DNA of 64,000 bases from Collinsella ureilytica (lineage in GTDB: Bacteria; Actinomycetota; Coriobacteriia; Coriobacteriales; Coriobacteriaceae). Shown piece by piece: positions 54,752-63,655 of this stretch. Below the pieces are notes generated by a model, which worked only from the letters and a program-made list of their open reading frames with translations, had not been told where the DNA came from and made no database searches. The DNA lies in contig NZ_JAIMFO010000004.1 of assembly GCF_019795105.1 (NCBI RefSeq), positions 62,001-126,000 of the forward strand. Direction: 5' to 3'. Each line of letters starts with the position of its first letter. Within the stretch, counting starts at the first letter, position 1. The translations under genes were made by a program, and so were the position numbers.

Positions 54752-56662
54752 ATGCCTGTATCAGACGTATATGGACGCGACCTCAAGTACCTACAGCTCC
54801 TCTCCCATCAGTTTCCCAATGAGCAGTCAGTTTTTACTGAGATCATTAATCTGCAGGCAATTTTGAATCTGCCAAAAGGAACCGAGCATTTTATGAGTGA
54901 TGTGCACGGTGAGTACGAGGCATTCATGCATATCCTCAATAATTGCTCCGGCGTCATCCGTGAGCATGTAGACAATATCTTGGGCGAGAGCCTGTCGGCA
55001 GATGAGCGCGATGATCTTTGTACCCTCATCTACTATCCCCACGAAAAGCTCCGTATGCAGCGCAATGCCCGTGCAGACTCCCCGACCTGGTATCGCTCTA
55101 TGCTCGGCCAGCTCATCACCGTTGCCCGAGCACTTTCCAGCAGGTATACAAGGTCAAAGGTACGCAAGGCCATTCCACATGATTTCTCATACATTATTGA
55201 CGAGCTCTTGCACACGCACCCCGATGAGAACGACTACCGCGTGCGCTACCACGATCGTATTGTTGCCAGTATTTTAGAAACTGCGGCAACAGAGGAATTT
55301 ATTATTTCTCTCGCGTCCCTCATCAAGCGCTTGGCTGTTGATCACCTCCATTTGGTTGGAGATATCTACGACCGTGGCGGCGGCTCAGCTCAAATCATGG
55401 ATCGCTTGCTTGAGCGTCGTGGTAGGCTGGATATCCAATGGGGTAACCACGATATTTTGTGGATGGGCGCGGCCGCCGGAGAACCTGCCTGCATCATCTC
55501 TGTCTTGCGCAATAATTTGAGATACAACAATTTTGGCATCTTAGAAAACGATTATGGCATCTCTCTGCGCGAACTGGTAAGTTTTGCCGATCGCACCTAT
55601 CGAGGCGGCGAGCGCATCACGCCGCTCATCAAAGCGATTAATGTCTTGCTGTTTAAGCTCGAAGGCCAAATTATTGCTCGCCACCCTGAATGGGATATGG
55701 AAGAGCGCCTCTTGCTCGACAAGATTGATCTTGAATCGGGCACGGTACGCTTAGGTGATGGGAAGATCTGGCCACTTGTTACCACCGACTTCCCCACCGT
55801 GAATCCCGAAGATCCCTATGCGCTCACTCATGCAGAAACGCGCATTGTAGATAAGCTCGTAGAAGAATTTTGCGATAGCAAGCATCTCAAGACGCATGTT
55901 GACTTTCTTTATTCTCACGGGTCGATGTATCTCGCGTATAACGAAAATCTGCTCTTCCATGGCTGCGTTCCTATGAACGAAGACGGTACCTTTACCTCAG
56001 TACGCTGTGGCGACGCATATTACTCAGGCAAGGCCTATCTTGACTTTTGCGATGAGATTGCACGGCGCGCCTGGCGCGAGGGCACCGATGATCCTGAGGC
56101 ACTCGACTGGATGTGGTATCTCTGGATTGGCTATAAGTCCCCTGCGAGTGGGCGACTGGTCAAAACCTTTGAGCGCTCTTATATAGAAGATCGTTCAACC
56201 TGGGTAGAACCAATGGATCCGTATTTCTGCATAACAAAAGATGAGGCGGCGTGCACGCGCATCCTGCAAGAATTTAACATCGCTCCAACCGGCCATATTA
56301 TTAACGGACATACTCCCGTCAAAACAGTCCAGGGAGAATCTCCAATTCGAGCAAATGGCAGGCTCTTGGTAATTGATGGAGGCTTCTGCCGTTCATACCA
56401 CCCTAAGACCGGAATCGCAGGCTATACCCTCATCTATAGCTCTCGTGGCATGAGACTCAAGGCTCATGAAGCCTTTAAGAGCGTACACGATGCACTCACC
56501 AGAAATCTCGATATTAAGAGCGAGACTGACTTCTTTGCCCCCGTCACCTCGCGCATTATGGTGGGAGATACCGATAACGGCGAAGAGATTCGAGGGCAAA
56601 TTCAAGACCTTCGCCGCTTGCTTGATGCCTATCGAACCGGACTCTTAGCTGAGCGCAAGTAG
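54752..56662 (+). CDS. fbp: Fructose-1,6-bisphosphatase, class III
   Basis: Gluconeogenic phosphatase of the calcineurin-like class III (Bacillus YydE/Fbp type), 636 residues. It has MSDVHGEYEAFMHIL near residue 46 and LVGDIYDRGGGSA near 203 (metal-binding GDxxDRG). WGNHDILWMG near 230 (GNHD) and NGHTPVKTVQGESPI near the end complete the metallophosphoesterase site. I prefer the ATG at 54752 because AAGG is nine bases upstream; an ATG three codons earlier abuts it. It allows gluconeogenesis alongside the fructose PTS/kinase set, so one side must be controlled to avoid cycling. Confidence 0.95.
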   Translation: MPVSDVYGRDLKYLQLLSHQFPNEQSVFTEIINLQAILNLPKGTEHFMSDVHGEYEAFMHILNNCSGVIREHVDNILGESLSADERDDLCTLIYYPHEKLRMQRNARADSPTWYRSMLGQLITVARALSSRYTRSKVRKAIPHDFSYIIDELLHTHPDENDYRVRYHDRIVASILETAATEEFIISLASLIKRLAVDHLHLVGDIYDRGGGSAQIMDRLLERRGRLDIQWGNHDILWMGAAAGEPACIISVLRNNLRYNNFGILENDYGISLRELVSFADRTYRGGERITPLIKAINVLLFKLEGQIIARHPEWDMEERLLLDKIDLESGTVRLGDGKIWPLVTTDFPTVNPEDPYALTHAETRIVDKLVEEFCDSKHLKTHVDFLYSHGSMYLAYNENLLFHGCVPMNEDGTFTSVRCGDAYYSGKAYLDFCDEIARRAWREGTDDPEALDWMWYLWIGYKSPASGRLVKTFERSYIEDRSTWVEPMDPYFCITKDEAACTRILQEFNIAPTGHIINGHTPVKTVQGESPIRANGRLLVIDGGFCRSYHPKTGIAGYTLIYSSRGMRLKAHEAFKSVHDALTRNLDIKSETDFFAPVTSRIMVGDTDNGEEIRGQIQDLRRLLDAYRTGLLAERK

Positions 56663-56832
56663 TGAGGCTCATGCCTTAGGCTGATGCGGCAGGGCGGGTA
56701 CTTGTTCCGGGGATACCGGGCGAGCTTGGCAGCTGAGTAGCGCGCCTCATCCAGGTAGACACAGCCGAGTCAGCACTCGCGCCGAGCGAGCCTAGCGCAA
56801 CGACGCACGTAAGCCAGGTAGATACTGAAGAG

Positions 56833-57552
56833 CTAGTACGAATAGGTCCAGCGCACGGTATCGCCATCGGAGAGCTCAGCTCGAGCAGCCGAGCGCCCCG
56901 GGTCTGCCCCATTAATGGTATAGGTCCAGCCACTGGTTGAACTTTGAGATGGATCGGCTGCATAGCCTCCAATGGCAGAAACGTATATGCCATAAACCGA
57001 GTCTTGAGCATTGACCGAGAGCCCTGTCCCAACCAGGGCGTCATACGCACTCGCTCCTGGCTCAAAAGTCAAACTGGTGTCGGCAAGCAGGCCTCCCCCA
57101 CCCGAAGATGCATCGACTACGATCCTGATGCGCACCAGAGCCGGGCGCGAAGAAGATGTCTCTGAGGCTTGAGGAGGTGTTTCTTCTGAAGCGGCGGGTG
57201 CTTGAGAAGAGGCCGCAGCCGCACGCGAGTCTGCCTCCTCAGCTTGGCTCTTGTCGGCTTTCTGCTCTGAGCCTTGAGCAGGGCCTGCAGCCTGCCCATC
57301 TCTCGTTTCTGATACATCAGCTATGCCCTCAGCATGACCTGACGTATCGGCGTTTTGAGCTGCACTGGAAAGAGACGCGCTTCTGAGCCTGCCCTCAGAA
57401 GCAGGATGCAGGGCGTCAGGCAAGCTGAGCAGCAAGGCTGCGACGATGAGGCACAGAGACACTGCAGCTAAAAGCGTCGGTCGTATTCTCGCCTTCCACT
57501 CAGCTCGCGCGTCATCTTGAGTCTCTTGAGTCTTATGCACGTCTCTGCTCAT
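56833..57552 (-). CDS. Membrane-anchored DUF4430 (transcobalamin C-terminal-like) protein
   Basis: Surface-exposed protein of 239 residues. One N-terminal membrane helix (LLAAVSLCLIVAALLLSLP, ~26-47) is followed by a long Ala/Ser/Gln/Glu-rich stalk (~50-140). The C-terminal DUF4430 domain (~142-239) shows IRIVVDASSGGGGLLADT, EPGASAYDALVG and WTYTINGADPGRSA, ending DGDTVRWTYSY. DUF4430 resembles the C-terminal domain of intrinsic factor/transcobalamin and occurs in bacterial surface proteins. The gene lies 109 bases downstream of the large DUF4430/propeller gene and should be in the same riboswitch-controlled transcript. A B12-related ligand is inference. The start is the ATG at 57552 with GAGAGGAA upstream; a GTG two codons earlier is possible. 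Confidence 0.82.
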   Translation of the reverse strand: MSRDVHKTQETQDDARAEWKARIRPTLLAAVSLCLIVAALLLSLPDALHPASEGRLRSASLSSAAQNADTSGHAEGIADVSETRDGQAAGPAQGSEQKADKSQAEEADSRAAAASSQAPAASEETPPQASETSSSRPALVRIRIVVDASSGGGGLLADTSLTFEPGASAYDALVGTGLSVNAQDSVYGIYVSAIGGYAADPSQSSTSGWTYTINGADPGRSAARAELSDGDTVRWTYSY

Positions 57553-57661
57553 GGGCACCTATTCCTCTCAGCCAGCGCAGCGCATCTCACGCGTGGTGTT
57601 TTTAGCACGCCACGTGCCAGTTACTCAGGCTGCTGACCACGACGCCAAGCGCTACTCCACC

Positions 57662-60600
57662 CTAGTTCTGCTTTCGTTGCCGCTTGAGCGCAAGCAGCCA
57701 GGCTCCCGATCCAATCAAACCCATAACCCCGAGACCTCCAAGAATCAAAGGCAGTATGGAGGGGCTTGTTTGACTCACGTAAGCCGCATGATCGGACAGC
57801 GCTTGCTCTTCCTTTGGTGAAGCTTGCACCTCATCCGAGGCGTCTAATGCCGAGCCATCTGATACCGACCTGGCTGCATCCTCGGCACGCGCGTCTTGCC
57901 GTACCGGACGGTGCGCTGGAGCTACCGTTTCAGAAGAATGCGTCCGTTGAGCCGAGGATTTCTGATCGGACGCGAGCGTCTGTTCCTCACCTGAAACAGC
58001 ATCTGGGTCAGTTTTGTCAGATTGGTCATCGGTATGCGTATCCGTCTCGTCTTCCCGTTTGCCAGGCTTCTCTGGCTCATGAGCAGCTGCGTCTGCCTGA
58101 ATTGCAAACAGGAGACCGTAATCGTTGCTGTAATAGAGCCTGCCTGTCGAATCACCAATCACACTTGCCGTGGTATAGGTACGCTGAGAAACGGCTGGAG
58201 AAAAAATTGTGGCAATGGATTGATTGGATGCGGTATAGCGAAACAGGGATCCAGACTCGGTGTTACAGGTAAAAAAGACATGGGTGTCGCCGGCAAGCTC
58301 CGCGATGAGAGGAGATGCCTTCACCTCAGCGCCAGAGGCTAAAAGATGCTCTTCAACCACGTGCATCGTTGCAAGATCAACGACCGAAAATACTCCCTGG
58401 CCGCCCTGAGCAATACCGCCGATATACGCCCGTCCCTTGCTGATTGCAGGCGTTGAGGTAGAAGTAGCCGCAAACTCAAGCTTGCCTGCAATCTTTAACT
58501 CATTGCCACTCCGAACAAGCTTAACCAAGGTAGCAGGAGCGCGGCCAACCGCTAAAAAGACCTCGCCATCCGCCTCGTTACCGGCTGAGGCAATCGTTGT
58601 GCGCACGGGAGCGCCTACCTGCACCTCAGATAAGGTTGTCCCCGTTGCAAGATCGATCAGGCGCACGCGCCCATCTTCACCACCAATAACGCAGGCGTCC
58701 TGAGACGAGGCTGCCGCACCTGCCCAGTAATACCCTGCTGCCTGCTCGCCTGCCTTAGACTCCTCAGTTCGCGTCCAAAGAACTGCTCCGTCTGCTATAC
58801 GAACACAGACGAGTGCTCCTGCTTGAGCAGGGCCGGTATAAGAAACACCCGCAGCAAAGGGCGCGAGCACCACACCACCCATGACCGTCAAACTTGAGGC
58901 AGCCTGATAGCTCAGCGTACGACCTTGAAGATGAGGAGCTGGAAGTGCTGGAGTGCGCCAAACGCAGGTCAGCGTGTCTGCAGTAAACGCCGTTATCGAC
59001 CCATCATTTGATGGAAGGATGATGAGACCCGACGCAAAAACAGGACGCGAGAAATATGAAGTCGTTCCAAAGGTTGGCGTGCGAGCAAGCATTGCTCCTG
59101 TTGCGCGATCAATCTTGATCAGCTCGGTATCCGTAGTGGTATACAGCGCAGATCCCCAAATAATGGGATCGCCTACCGATGCGAACTGCTGGCCTTCCCG
59201 CTTGAGATCAACCATCCAGGCCGCAGAAGCCGTGCCGGTTGGAACCAATGCCTCATGAAGCTGAGCCGTGCCTCCATTTCTAAAACCTGCCCACTCAGGA
59301 TCACCTGTTGGACGGGGAGCGTTTGGATGAATGACCAAGGCACCCGGAGCTGCCGGGTCTTGACCTGCAGCTAAGTAGATCAGCTCAATGGTGTCACCAT
59401 CTGAAAGCTGCGTCTTTTGAGGATAGGTTGTTGCCGGTTTACCATTGATGATGAACGACCAATAGCTCCACGCAGATTCAACCTGCTCGGTTTTAAGCGT
59501 GCGGCCATCGGGTGTAGTAATAGACCCGGGAGATCCGGTGCTCATGTCAAAGCTATAGCCTGCGCCCAGCAGCTGCTCAGAGAAAATATCCCAGGCTGTT
59601 TTAGCCTCACGTTTTTTAAAGCTCACCTGCGTTTTGGGCACCCAAATCTCTGCAATCGGTGCCTGAGCGGTGCCTGAAGCTGCCACACCTTGTACGCGTG
59701 CCGTTACCGTTTGGACAGCATCTGCTTCTGGATCAACCGAGCCACGAACGCCCTTTGCGGTAAAGGTCAACGAGACCGGCTGGTCGATGAGTTTTGCCAA
59801 GCGCACATCATCGGGATGTGCACGCGCAGTTGCTTCATAACGCTTATAGGTAAGCTGAGCATCTACCGTGACCTGGGTATCAAAGTCAGGGCGGGTAAGG
59901 TGAAGTGACTCACTGGTAAGCACCGTTTCTGCTGAGGAACGAAAGAGTCGCCAAGGCTGAGATGCCATTGGATCCCAGCCAGGTAGCGCGACCGGCTCAA
60001 TGCCTCCCGGCACCAAAGATGCCAAGGTTGACCACTCAATTGAGCCGTCAGAAGCACGCTGCGCTGAGGCAAACGGTTTCAGATCTCCTTCAACAGCCGA
60101 GGCTGGCATGCCCGCCAAGAGACGCTTGCCAAAACCAGCCTTAACCTGCTCCATGAATGAAATGGCACGATCAAGCTCATTTTGAGCAAGTACCGCAATC
60201 GAATAGCTTCCAAGCTCACGAGTGACCGTAGTCCCCTCATAGCTTAAGGAGACGGTAAGTGTTGCCGAGCGCGGAGGATCTGCTGCAAGCGGACGCGTAA
60301 CCTCTCCCCGATATCCGTCAATACGAATTGCCGCAGGATCACTGGAAGTGTAGGTGAGTTTATAGTACTTGCCATCTATCTTGAGGTCATGTGGGACAGA
60401 GAGGCGAATATCGCCCGCAAGCTCAGTATTTGTAAGCTCGGCTGAGGTGGCAAAATCACGCACACGCACCCGAGCCAACAGCGCCTTCAGCCTGCGCTCA
60501 ATCTGGCGAGCACTTGCCCCCGAGCGCGGAGCCACCTCAATGGGATAGGCACGTTCATACGTTGTATCAGGAGCATTTCCATACCCCGGGATTGCAAGGC

Positions 60601-61798
60601 TCACCTGAGCCGTAAGCGTCACGGTAGCTGGTGTGGGCTGGTTCGTTATGCGCACCTGAACTTCAGGAGCACCCTGTACAAACCGTTCCTGTATACGCGC
60701 GACCGATGCATCTGAGGTTTCCCACGAAATCGTAGCAACGCGCAGGCCGTTTGCATCCAAAGAGCTTGGCAAGGTATAGGTTCCTGCTCCCTCAGGCACC
60801 GTGCCGGTTGCCAGCGGATCAGGAAGTACGAGCTTGGCTGCGGCGGCTTCAAGATAGCGCGCAACCGCATCCTCATTCCACGGCAGATGAGAGGCGCGAC
60901 GCGGCCGATACTCACGCGTCGTCTCCCCATCGCTCAGCCGATAGACCGGTGTAAATTGAAGAAGTACCGAATAGTCAGTCGATGAGGTCTTTTGTGCTGG
61001 ATCTAAAAAGAACCAAGTAATATCTCCGTTACTTGCACGATCAGTGCAGTCAATACCGCCTTGAGCGGAAGGATCGGTCGCTGAGAAGGTAGCAGAGATG
61101 ATCTGAGAAGAAATGCCGGTATAGCCAAGGTCGGCCAAACGAGTCTCAATCATTCGATTCAGATTGGTATCGCGCCCATAGCGAGGCAAGGCTCGGTAGC
61201 CACCAAAGCCATCAGCAGTAAGTGCCGCAACAGCCTGATCGAGCTTGGACTCGCTTGCCTCATCTGTAGCCTGATCTTGGCTCGTGCCAGCATCGCTGGC
61301 TAAAGAAGGCAGCTCAGTGACGTTTGCAGAAGACGCTTCGCCCGCTTTGGCACCGGTGTGCTCAGATACGGCAGGGTTGGCAGGATCGGTTTGGGCTGCT
61401 TGCAATGCATCAGATATGGCCGCAGCTCCCGTTTGCAAGCCAGCTTGAAGTCTGGCGGTATCAGATGCTGCATCATGGCGCAAATCGGCAGAGACGGAGT
61501 CGCCTGTCTCTAAAGAAGATGACTGAAGCTGAGTACCGCCCGGTATCGCATCAGCTTCGCTTGCCAAGCTTGGCTCATGCACGAAAGACGTAGACTCTTC
61601 GCTTACAGCCTGGCTATACGCCTCAGCGAACGCAGATACCGGAGAGCCTATGGCCAAAGCTCCCACTAAAACCCCGACAATGAGGATGCGAGCACGCGCC
61701 CTTCCCCTGAGTGCCATGCGGGTAGGCGCTGCCAGGATTTGATGTGTACCAAGAAGCTGAACAGAAGGCTCAGCGCCATGCTGTGGGGATCCGTGCAT
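57662..61798 (-). CDS. Large surface protein: atrophied Ig-like repeats, DUF4430, PQQ-like beta-propeller, C-terminal membrane anchor
   Basis: Protein of 1378 residues. The order seen is: a signal peptide with long n-region (hydrophobic IVGVLVGALAIGSPVSAFAEA, ~40-60); a Ser/Ala-rich stretch; a Tyr/Arg-rich domain from ~198; two atrophied bacterial Ig-like repeats (around 335-390 and 480-535, TSSDPAAIRIDGYRGEVTRP type); a DUF4430 domain (~715-815: KTAWDIFSEQLLGAGYSF, WSYWSFIINGKPATTY, LSDGDTIELIYLA); a PQQ-like propeller (~833-1235, SALYTTTDTELIKIDRATG and repeated VVDLATM/IRIADG blades); an acidic stalk; and one C-terminal membrane helix (LPLILGGLGVMGLIGSGAWL) with basic end. No LPxTG motif is seen. 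The 5' leader holds a cobalamin riboswitch, and AAAGGA precedes the ATG. A corrinoid receptor or sensor is the best guess. Confidence 0.88.
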   Translation of the reverse strand: MHGSPQHGAEPSVQLLGTHQILAAPTRMALRGRARARILIVGVLVGALAIGSPVSAFAEAYSQAVSEESTSFVHEPSLASEADAIPGGTQLQSSSLETGDSVSADLRHDAASDTARLQAGLQTGAAAISDALQAAQTDPANPAVSEHTGAKAGEASSANVTELPSLASDAGTSQDQATDEASESKLDQAVAALTADGFGGYRALPRYGRDTNLNRMIETRLADLGYTGISSQIISATFSATDPSAQGGIDCTDRASNGDITWFFLDPAQKTSSTDYSVLLQFTPVYRLSDGETTREYRPRRASHLPWNEDAVARYLEAAAAKLVLPDPLATGTVPEGAGTYTLPSSLDANGLRVATISWETSDASVARIQERFVQGAPEVQVRITNQPTPATVTLTAQVSLAIPGYGNAPDTTYERAYPIEVAPRSGASARQIERRLKALLARVRVRDFATSAELTNTELAGDIRLSVPHDLKIDGKYYKLTYTSSDPAAIRIDGYRGEVTRPLAADPPRSATLTVSLSYEGTTVTRELGSYSIAVLAQNELDRAISFMEQVKAGFGKRLLAGMPASAVEGDLKPFASAQRASDGSIEWSTLASLVPGGIEPVALPGWDPMASQPWRLFRSSAETVLTSESLHLTRPDFDTQVTVDAQLTYKRYEATARAHPDDVRLAKLIDQPVSLTFTAKGVRGSVDPEADAVQTVTARVQGVAASGTAQAPIAEIWVPKTQVSFKKREAKTAWDIFSEQLLGAGYSFDMSTGSPGSITTPDGRTLKTEQVESAWSYWSFIINGKPATTYPQKTQLSDGDTIELIYLAAGQDPAAPGALVIHPNAPRPTGDPEWAGFRNGGTAQLHEALVPTGTASAAWMVDLKREGQQFASVGDPIIWGSALYTTTDTELIKIDRATGAMLARTPTFGTTSYFSRPVFASGLIILPSNDGSITAFTADTLTCVWRTPALPAPHLQGRTLSYQAASSLTVMGGVVLAPFAAGVSYTGPAQAGALVCVRIADGAVLWTRTEESKAGEQAAGYYWAGAAASSQDACVIGGEDGRVRLIDLATGTTLSEVQVGAPVRTTIASAGNEADGEVFLAVGRAPATLVKLVRSGNELKIAGKLEFAATSTSTPAISKGRAYIGGIAQGGQGVFSVVDLATMHVVEEHLLASGAEVKASPLIAELAGDTHVFFTCNTESGSLFRYTASNQSIATIFSPAVSQRTYTTASVIGDSTGRLYYSNDYGLLFAIQADAAAHEPEKPGKREDETDTHTDDQSDKTDPDAVSGEEQTLASDQKSSAQRTHSSETVAPAHRPVRQDARAEDAARSVSDGSALDASDEVQASPKEEQALSDHAAYVSQTSPSILPLILGGLGVMGLIGSGAWLLALKRQRKQN

Positions 61799-61844
61799 AT
61801 CGGATTTCCTTTCTCCAGGGTTCGCCTTGGGAGGTCATCCAAAG

Positions 61845-62030
61845 CAAGAGGTGGGAGGCGATCCGGCTTATTCGACAGCGGCGATACAATGGCGATGCGC
61901 CCACGTGCGCTTCTCGCAACAATCCCCGCTTCGAAATCACGGTTGCTGGTACAGCCGAGGATTTTTACCCCTGTTCCCCTAGGCAGATCTCTGCCCACGC
62001 GAAGCTGCGTCTCCACCCGAACCAATGATT
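61845..62030 (-). ncRNA. Cobalamin (vitamin B12) riboswitch
   Basis: In the minus-strand leader, 47 bases before the DUF4430/propeller gene. The conserved core at 61936-61980 reads GGGGAACAGGGGTAAAAATC then CTCGGCTGTACCAGCAACCG, matching the class consensus GGGAA..GGT..AA.TCC...CTG..CC.GCAAC.GT. A B12-box-like GCCGGATCGCCTCCCA follows at 61855-61870, with GGGTGGAG (near 62012-62019) able to pair with CTCCCACC (61847-61854) to close the structure. Downstream CTCC...GGAG could mask the Shine-Dalgarno, so translational repression by adenosylcobalamin or aquocobalamin is the likely mode (inference). Confidence 0.88.
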
Positions 62031-62454
62031 ATCACGTTAGCCTGAGTATAGAAGAGCTATCGCATCAGGGATACGACAACGGGGTGCCAATTGAGATGAG
62101 CGGTATGAGCGGAATCAGCTCAGCGAGCGTCAGAGCTCATAGCGTGAGGAATACGGTGCAAGCACGGCATGATGCCAATGGCACGACCATCTCGCGCGGC
62201 ATAGCCGACTGGTTGCGAAACCTCTTCGTCGGTCTATTCTTATTTCAGCAGGTCAGAAGGCTGATGCTTGTTCTAGAGCCTTCAACCTTCAAGCTGAACT
62301 TAAACTCTATAGTTGCTCCATAATCCAAGGAAGGCACAGCTCAAAACCCATCCTGAACCTTCAACTTGACCCTTAAACTTGTCTAAGGTTCAAGTTGAAC
62401 TCTAAGGAGGTAGTACACTCGGTGCAGCAATATCCGAGTTACTGAGGATGGCAG
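62031..62454. promoter_or_regulatory. Divergent regulatory region with repeated TTCAA-type operator candidates
   Basis: No gene is supported here. Before the secreted protein, two related ~22-base blocks begin CCTTCAA: one at about 62286 (CCTTCAAGCTGAACTTAAACT) and one at about 62358 (CCTTCAACTTGACCCTTAAACT, in two pieces of similar sequence), 72 bases apart. They are followed by a perfect palindrome GTTCAAGTTGAAC at 62388-62400. GAACCTT (62355-62361) and AAGGTTC (62385-62391) are inverted arms. The minus-strand side must hold the riboswitch promoter; TATACT near 62046 is the only candidate -10. Confidence 0.55.
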
Positions 62455-63501
62455 ATGAACACTTCTCTTACGTCCCACCGCGCCCTCGCTGTTGGAGCAG
62501 CCCTTGCTTTTGCCCTTGTTGGCGGAGCAGTTCTGCCCCACCAGGCTCAAGGCATTACCTATGAGACTGAAGCTCGCATCAACGAGACGCAGCGTCGTGT
62601 TGAAGAAAGTGCACGCATCTATGAGCAAGCTGTTGCCAAACTCGCTGAGCTCCAGAATCGCATTGATGCCAATACCGCTGAGATCGAGCAGCTCAAGGCT
62701 CAGCTCCCCGCTCAACGCGAAAAGGCTGGCCGCGCTATGAAAAGCACCTATAAGGCCAAGCAGGGCACCAATGCCGTGATGAGCATGGTATTTGGCTCTG
62801 AATCCTTAGACGAGCTCCTCTCACGCATCACCTATCTCGATCAGATTCAATCGTCTAATACGCAAGCACTCGATGTATTAGGAAAGACCAAGCGCGAGCT
62901 TGAACGTCAAGAAACCGAGCTTGCTCAGGCCAAACGCCAGGCTCAAGAAGAAAAAGAAACAGCTGATGCTGCTCTGGCTGAGGCCAAGCGCCTGCGCGCA
63001 GAGGCACAAAAGACAGCTGATGCAGAAGCTGCCAACGAGCTTGAAGCCCTTACCCGCGCTGCGCAAGAGCAGGCGGAAGGCCAGGGTACACAACCTGTAT
63101 ACGCTGCGGCCACCGTTTCCCCGGTTGACTGGAGCCTTGATTTGGATGCCTTCATTGAGGCCTGGGCACCACGGATTGATGCCTATCTTGCCGGCTCTCC
63201 GCTTGAGGGCTATGGCGCAAGCTTTGCACGTGCCGCCTGGACCTACGGTGTTGATCCACGCTTCTCCCCTGCCATCGCAAATACCGAAAGTTCTAAGGGT
63301 CAGCATCTCTTCCGCGAGCACAATGCCTGGGGTTGGGGCCAAATTGACTTCTCAAACTGGGAAGAGGCTATTGATACCCATGTTCGTGGCCTTGCCCAAG
63401 GCTATGGCTATACCATCAGCGTCAGCGGAGCAAAAAAGTATTGCCCGCCTAATTGGTTTAACTGGTATAACAACACCTCTGCCGAGATGGCACGTATCTA
63501 A
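62455..63501 (+). CDS. Secreted coiled-coil protein with lysozyme/glucosaminidase-like C-terminal domain
   Basis: Predicted cell-wall hydrolase of 348 residues. A signal peptide (RALAVGAALAFALVGGAVLP, cleavage near AQG) is followed by a long coiled coil (~35-195, rich in Glu, Lys, Gln, Ala, as in CwlO/PcsB N-domains: MSMVFGSESLDELLSRITYL). A short linker leads to a lysozyme-fold domain (~225-348) with FARAAWTYGVDPRFSPAIAN, TESSKGQHLF and HNAWGWGQIDFSNWEEAI, resembling transglycosylase/mannosyl-glycoprotein glucosaminidase modules. ATESSKG contains a Glu suited to catalysis. GAGG stands before the ATG. The upstream repeated TTCAA sites suggest dedicated control. The mode of action of CwlO-like coils (control by FtsEX) is family knowledge. 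Confidence 0.85.
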   Translation: MNTSLTSHRALAVGAALAFALVGGAVLPHQAQGITYETEARINETQRRVEESARIYEQAVAKLAELQNRIDANTAEIEQLKAQLPAQREKAGRAMKSTYKAKQGTNAVMSMVFGSESLDELLSRITYLDQIQSSNTQALDVLGKTKRELERQETELAQAKRQAQEEKETADAALAEAKRLRAEAQKTADAEAANELEALTRAAQEQAEGQGTQPVYAAATVSPVDWSLDLDAFIEAWAPRIDAYLAGSPLEGYGASFARAAWTYGVDPRFSPAIANTESSKGQHLFREHNAWGWGQIDFSNWEEAIDTHVRGLAQGYGYTISVSGAKKYCPPNWFNWYNNTSAEMARI

Positions 63502-63655
63502 GCGCTCCGCGCACTTCTCGAACGTACACTCCTTACGCGCCTAAATCCCCTGGTGCCCGTAGGCTTGCGGGTAAAACCGGATCGCTCGGAGTTTGTGTAA
63601 TGAGCCGAGCTGGGGAAGCGATGCTTAATCACATGTTGAAGCTGCCTCGCCGCTG

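Noticed and set aside
61739-62323. 194-codon plus-strand frame across the cobalamin riboswitch
   Set aside because: It is antisense to the riboswitch and to the start of the surface-protein gene. The conserved RNA explains the sequence better, and the frame has no domain.
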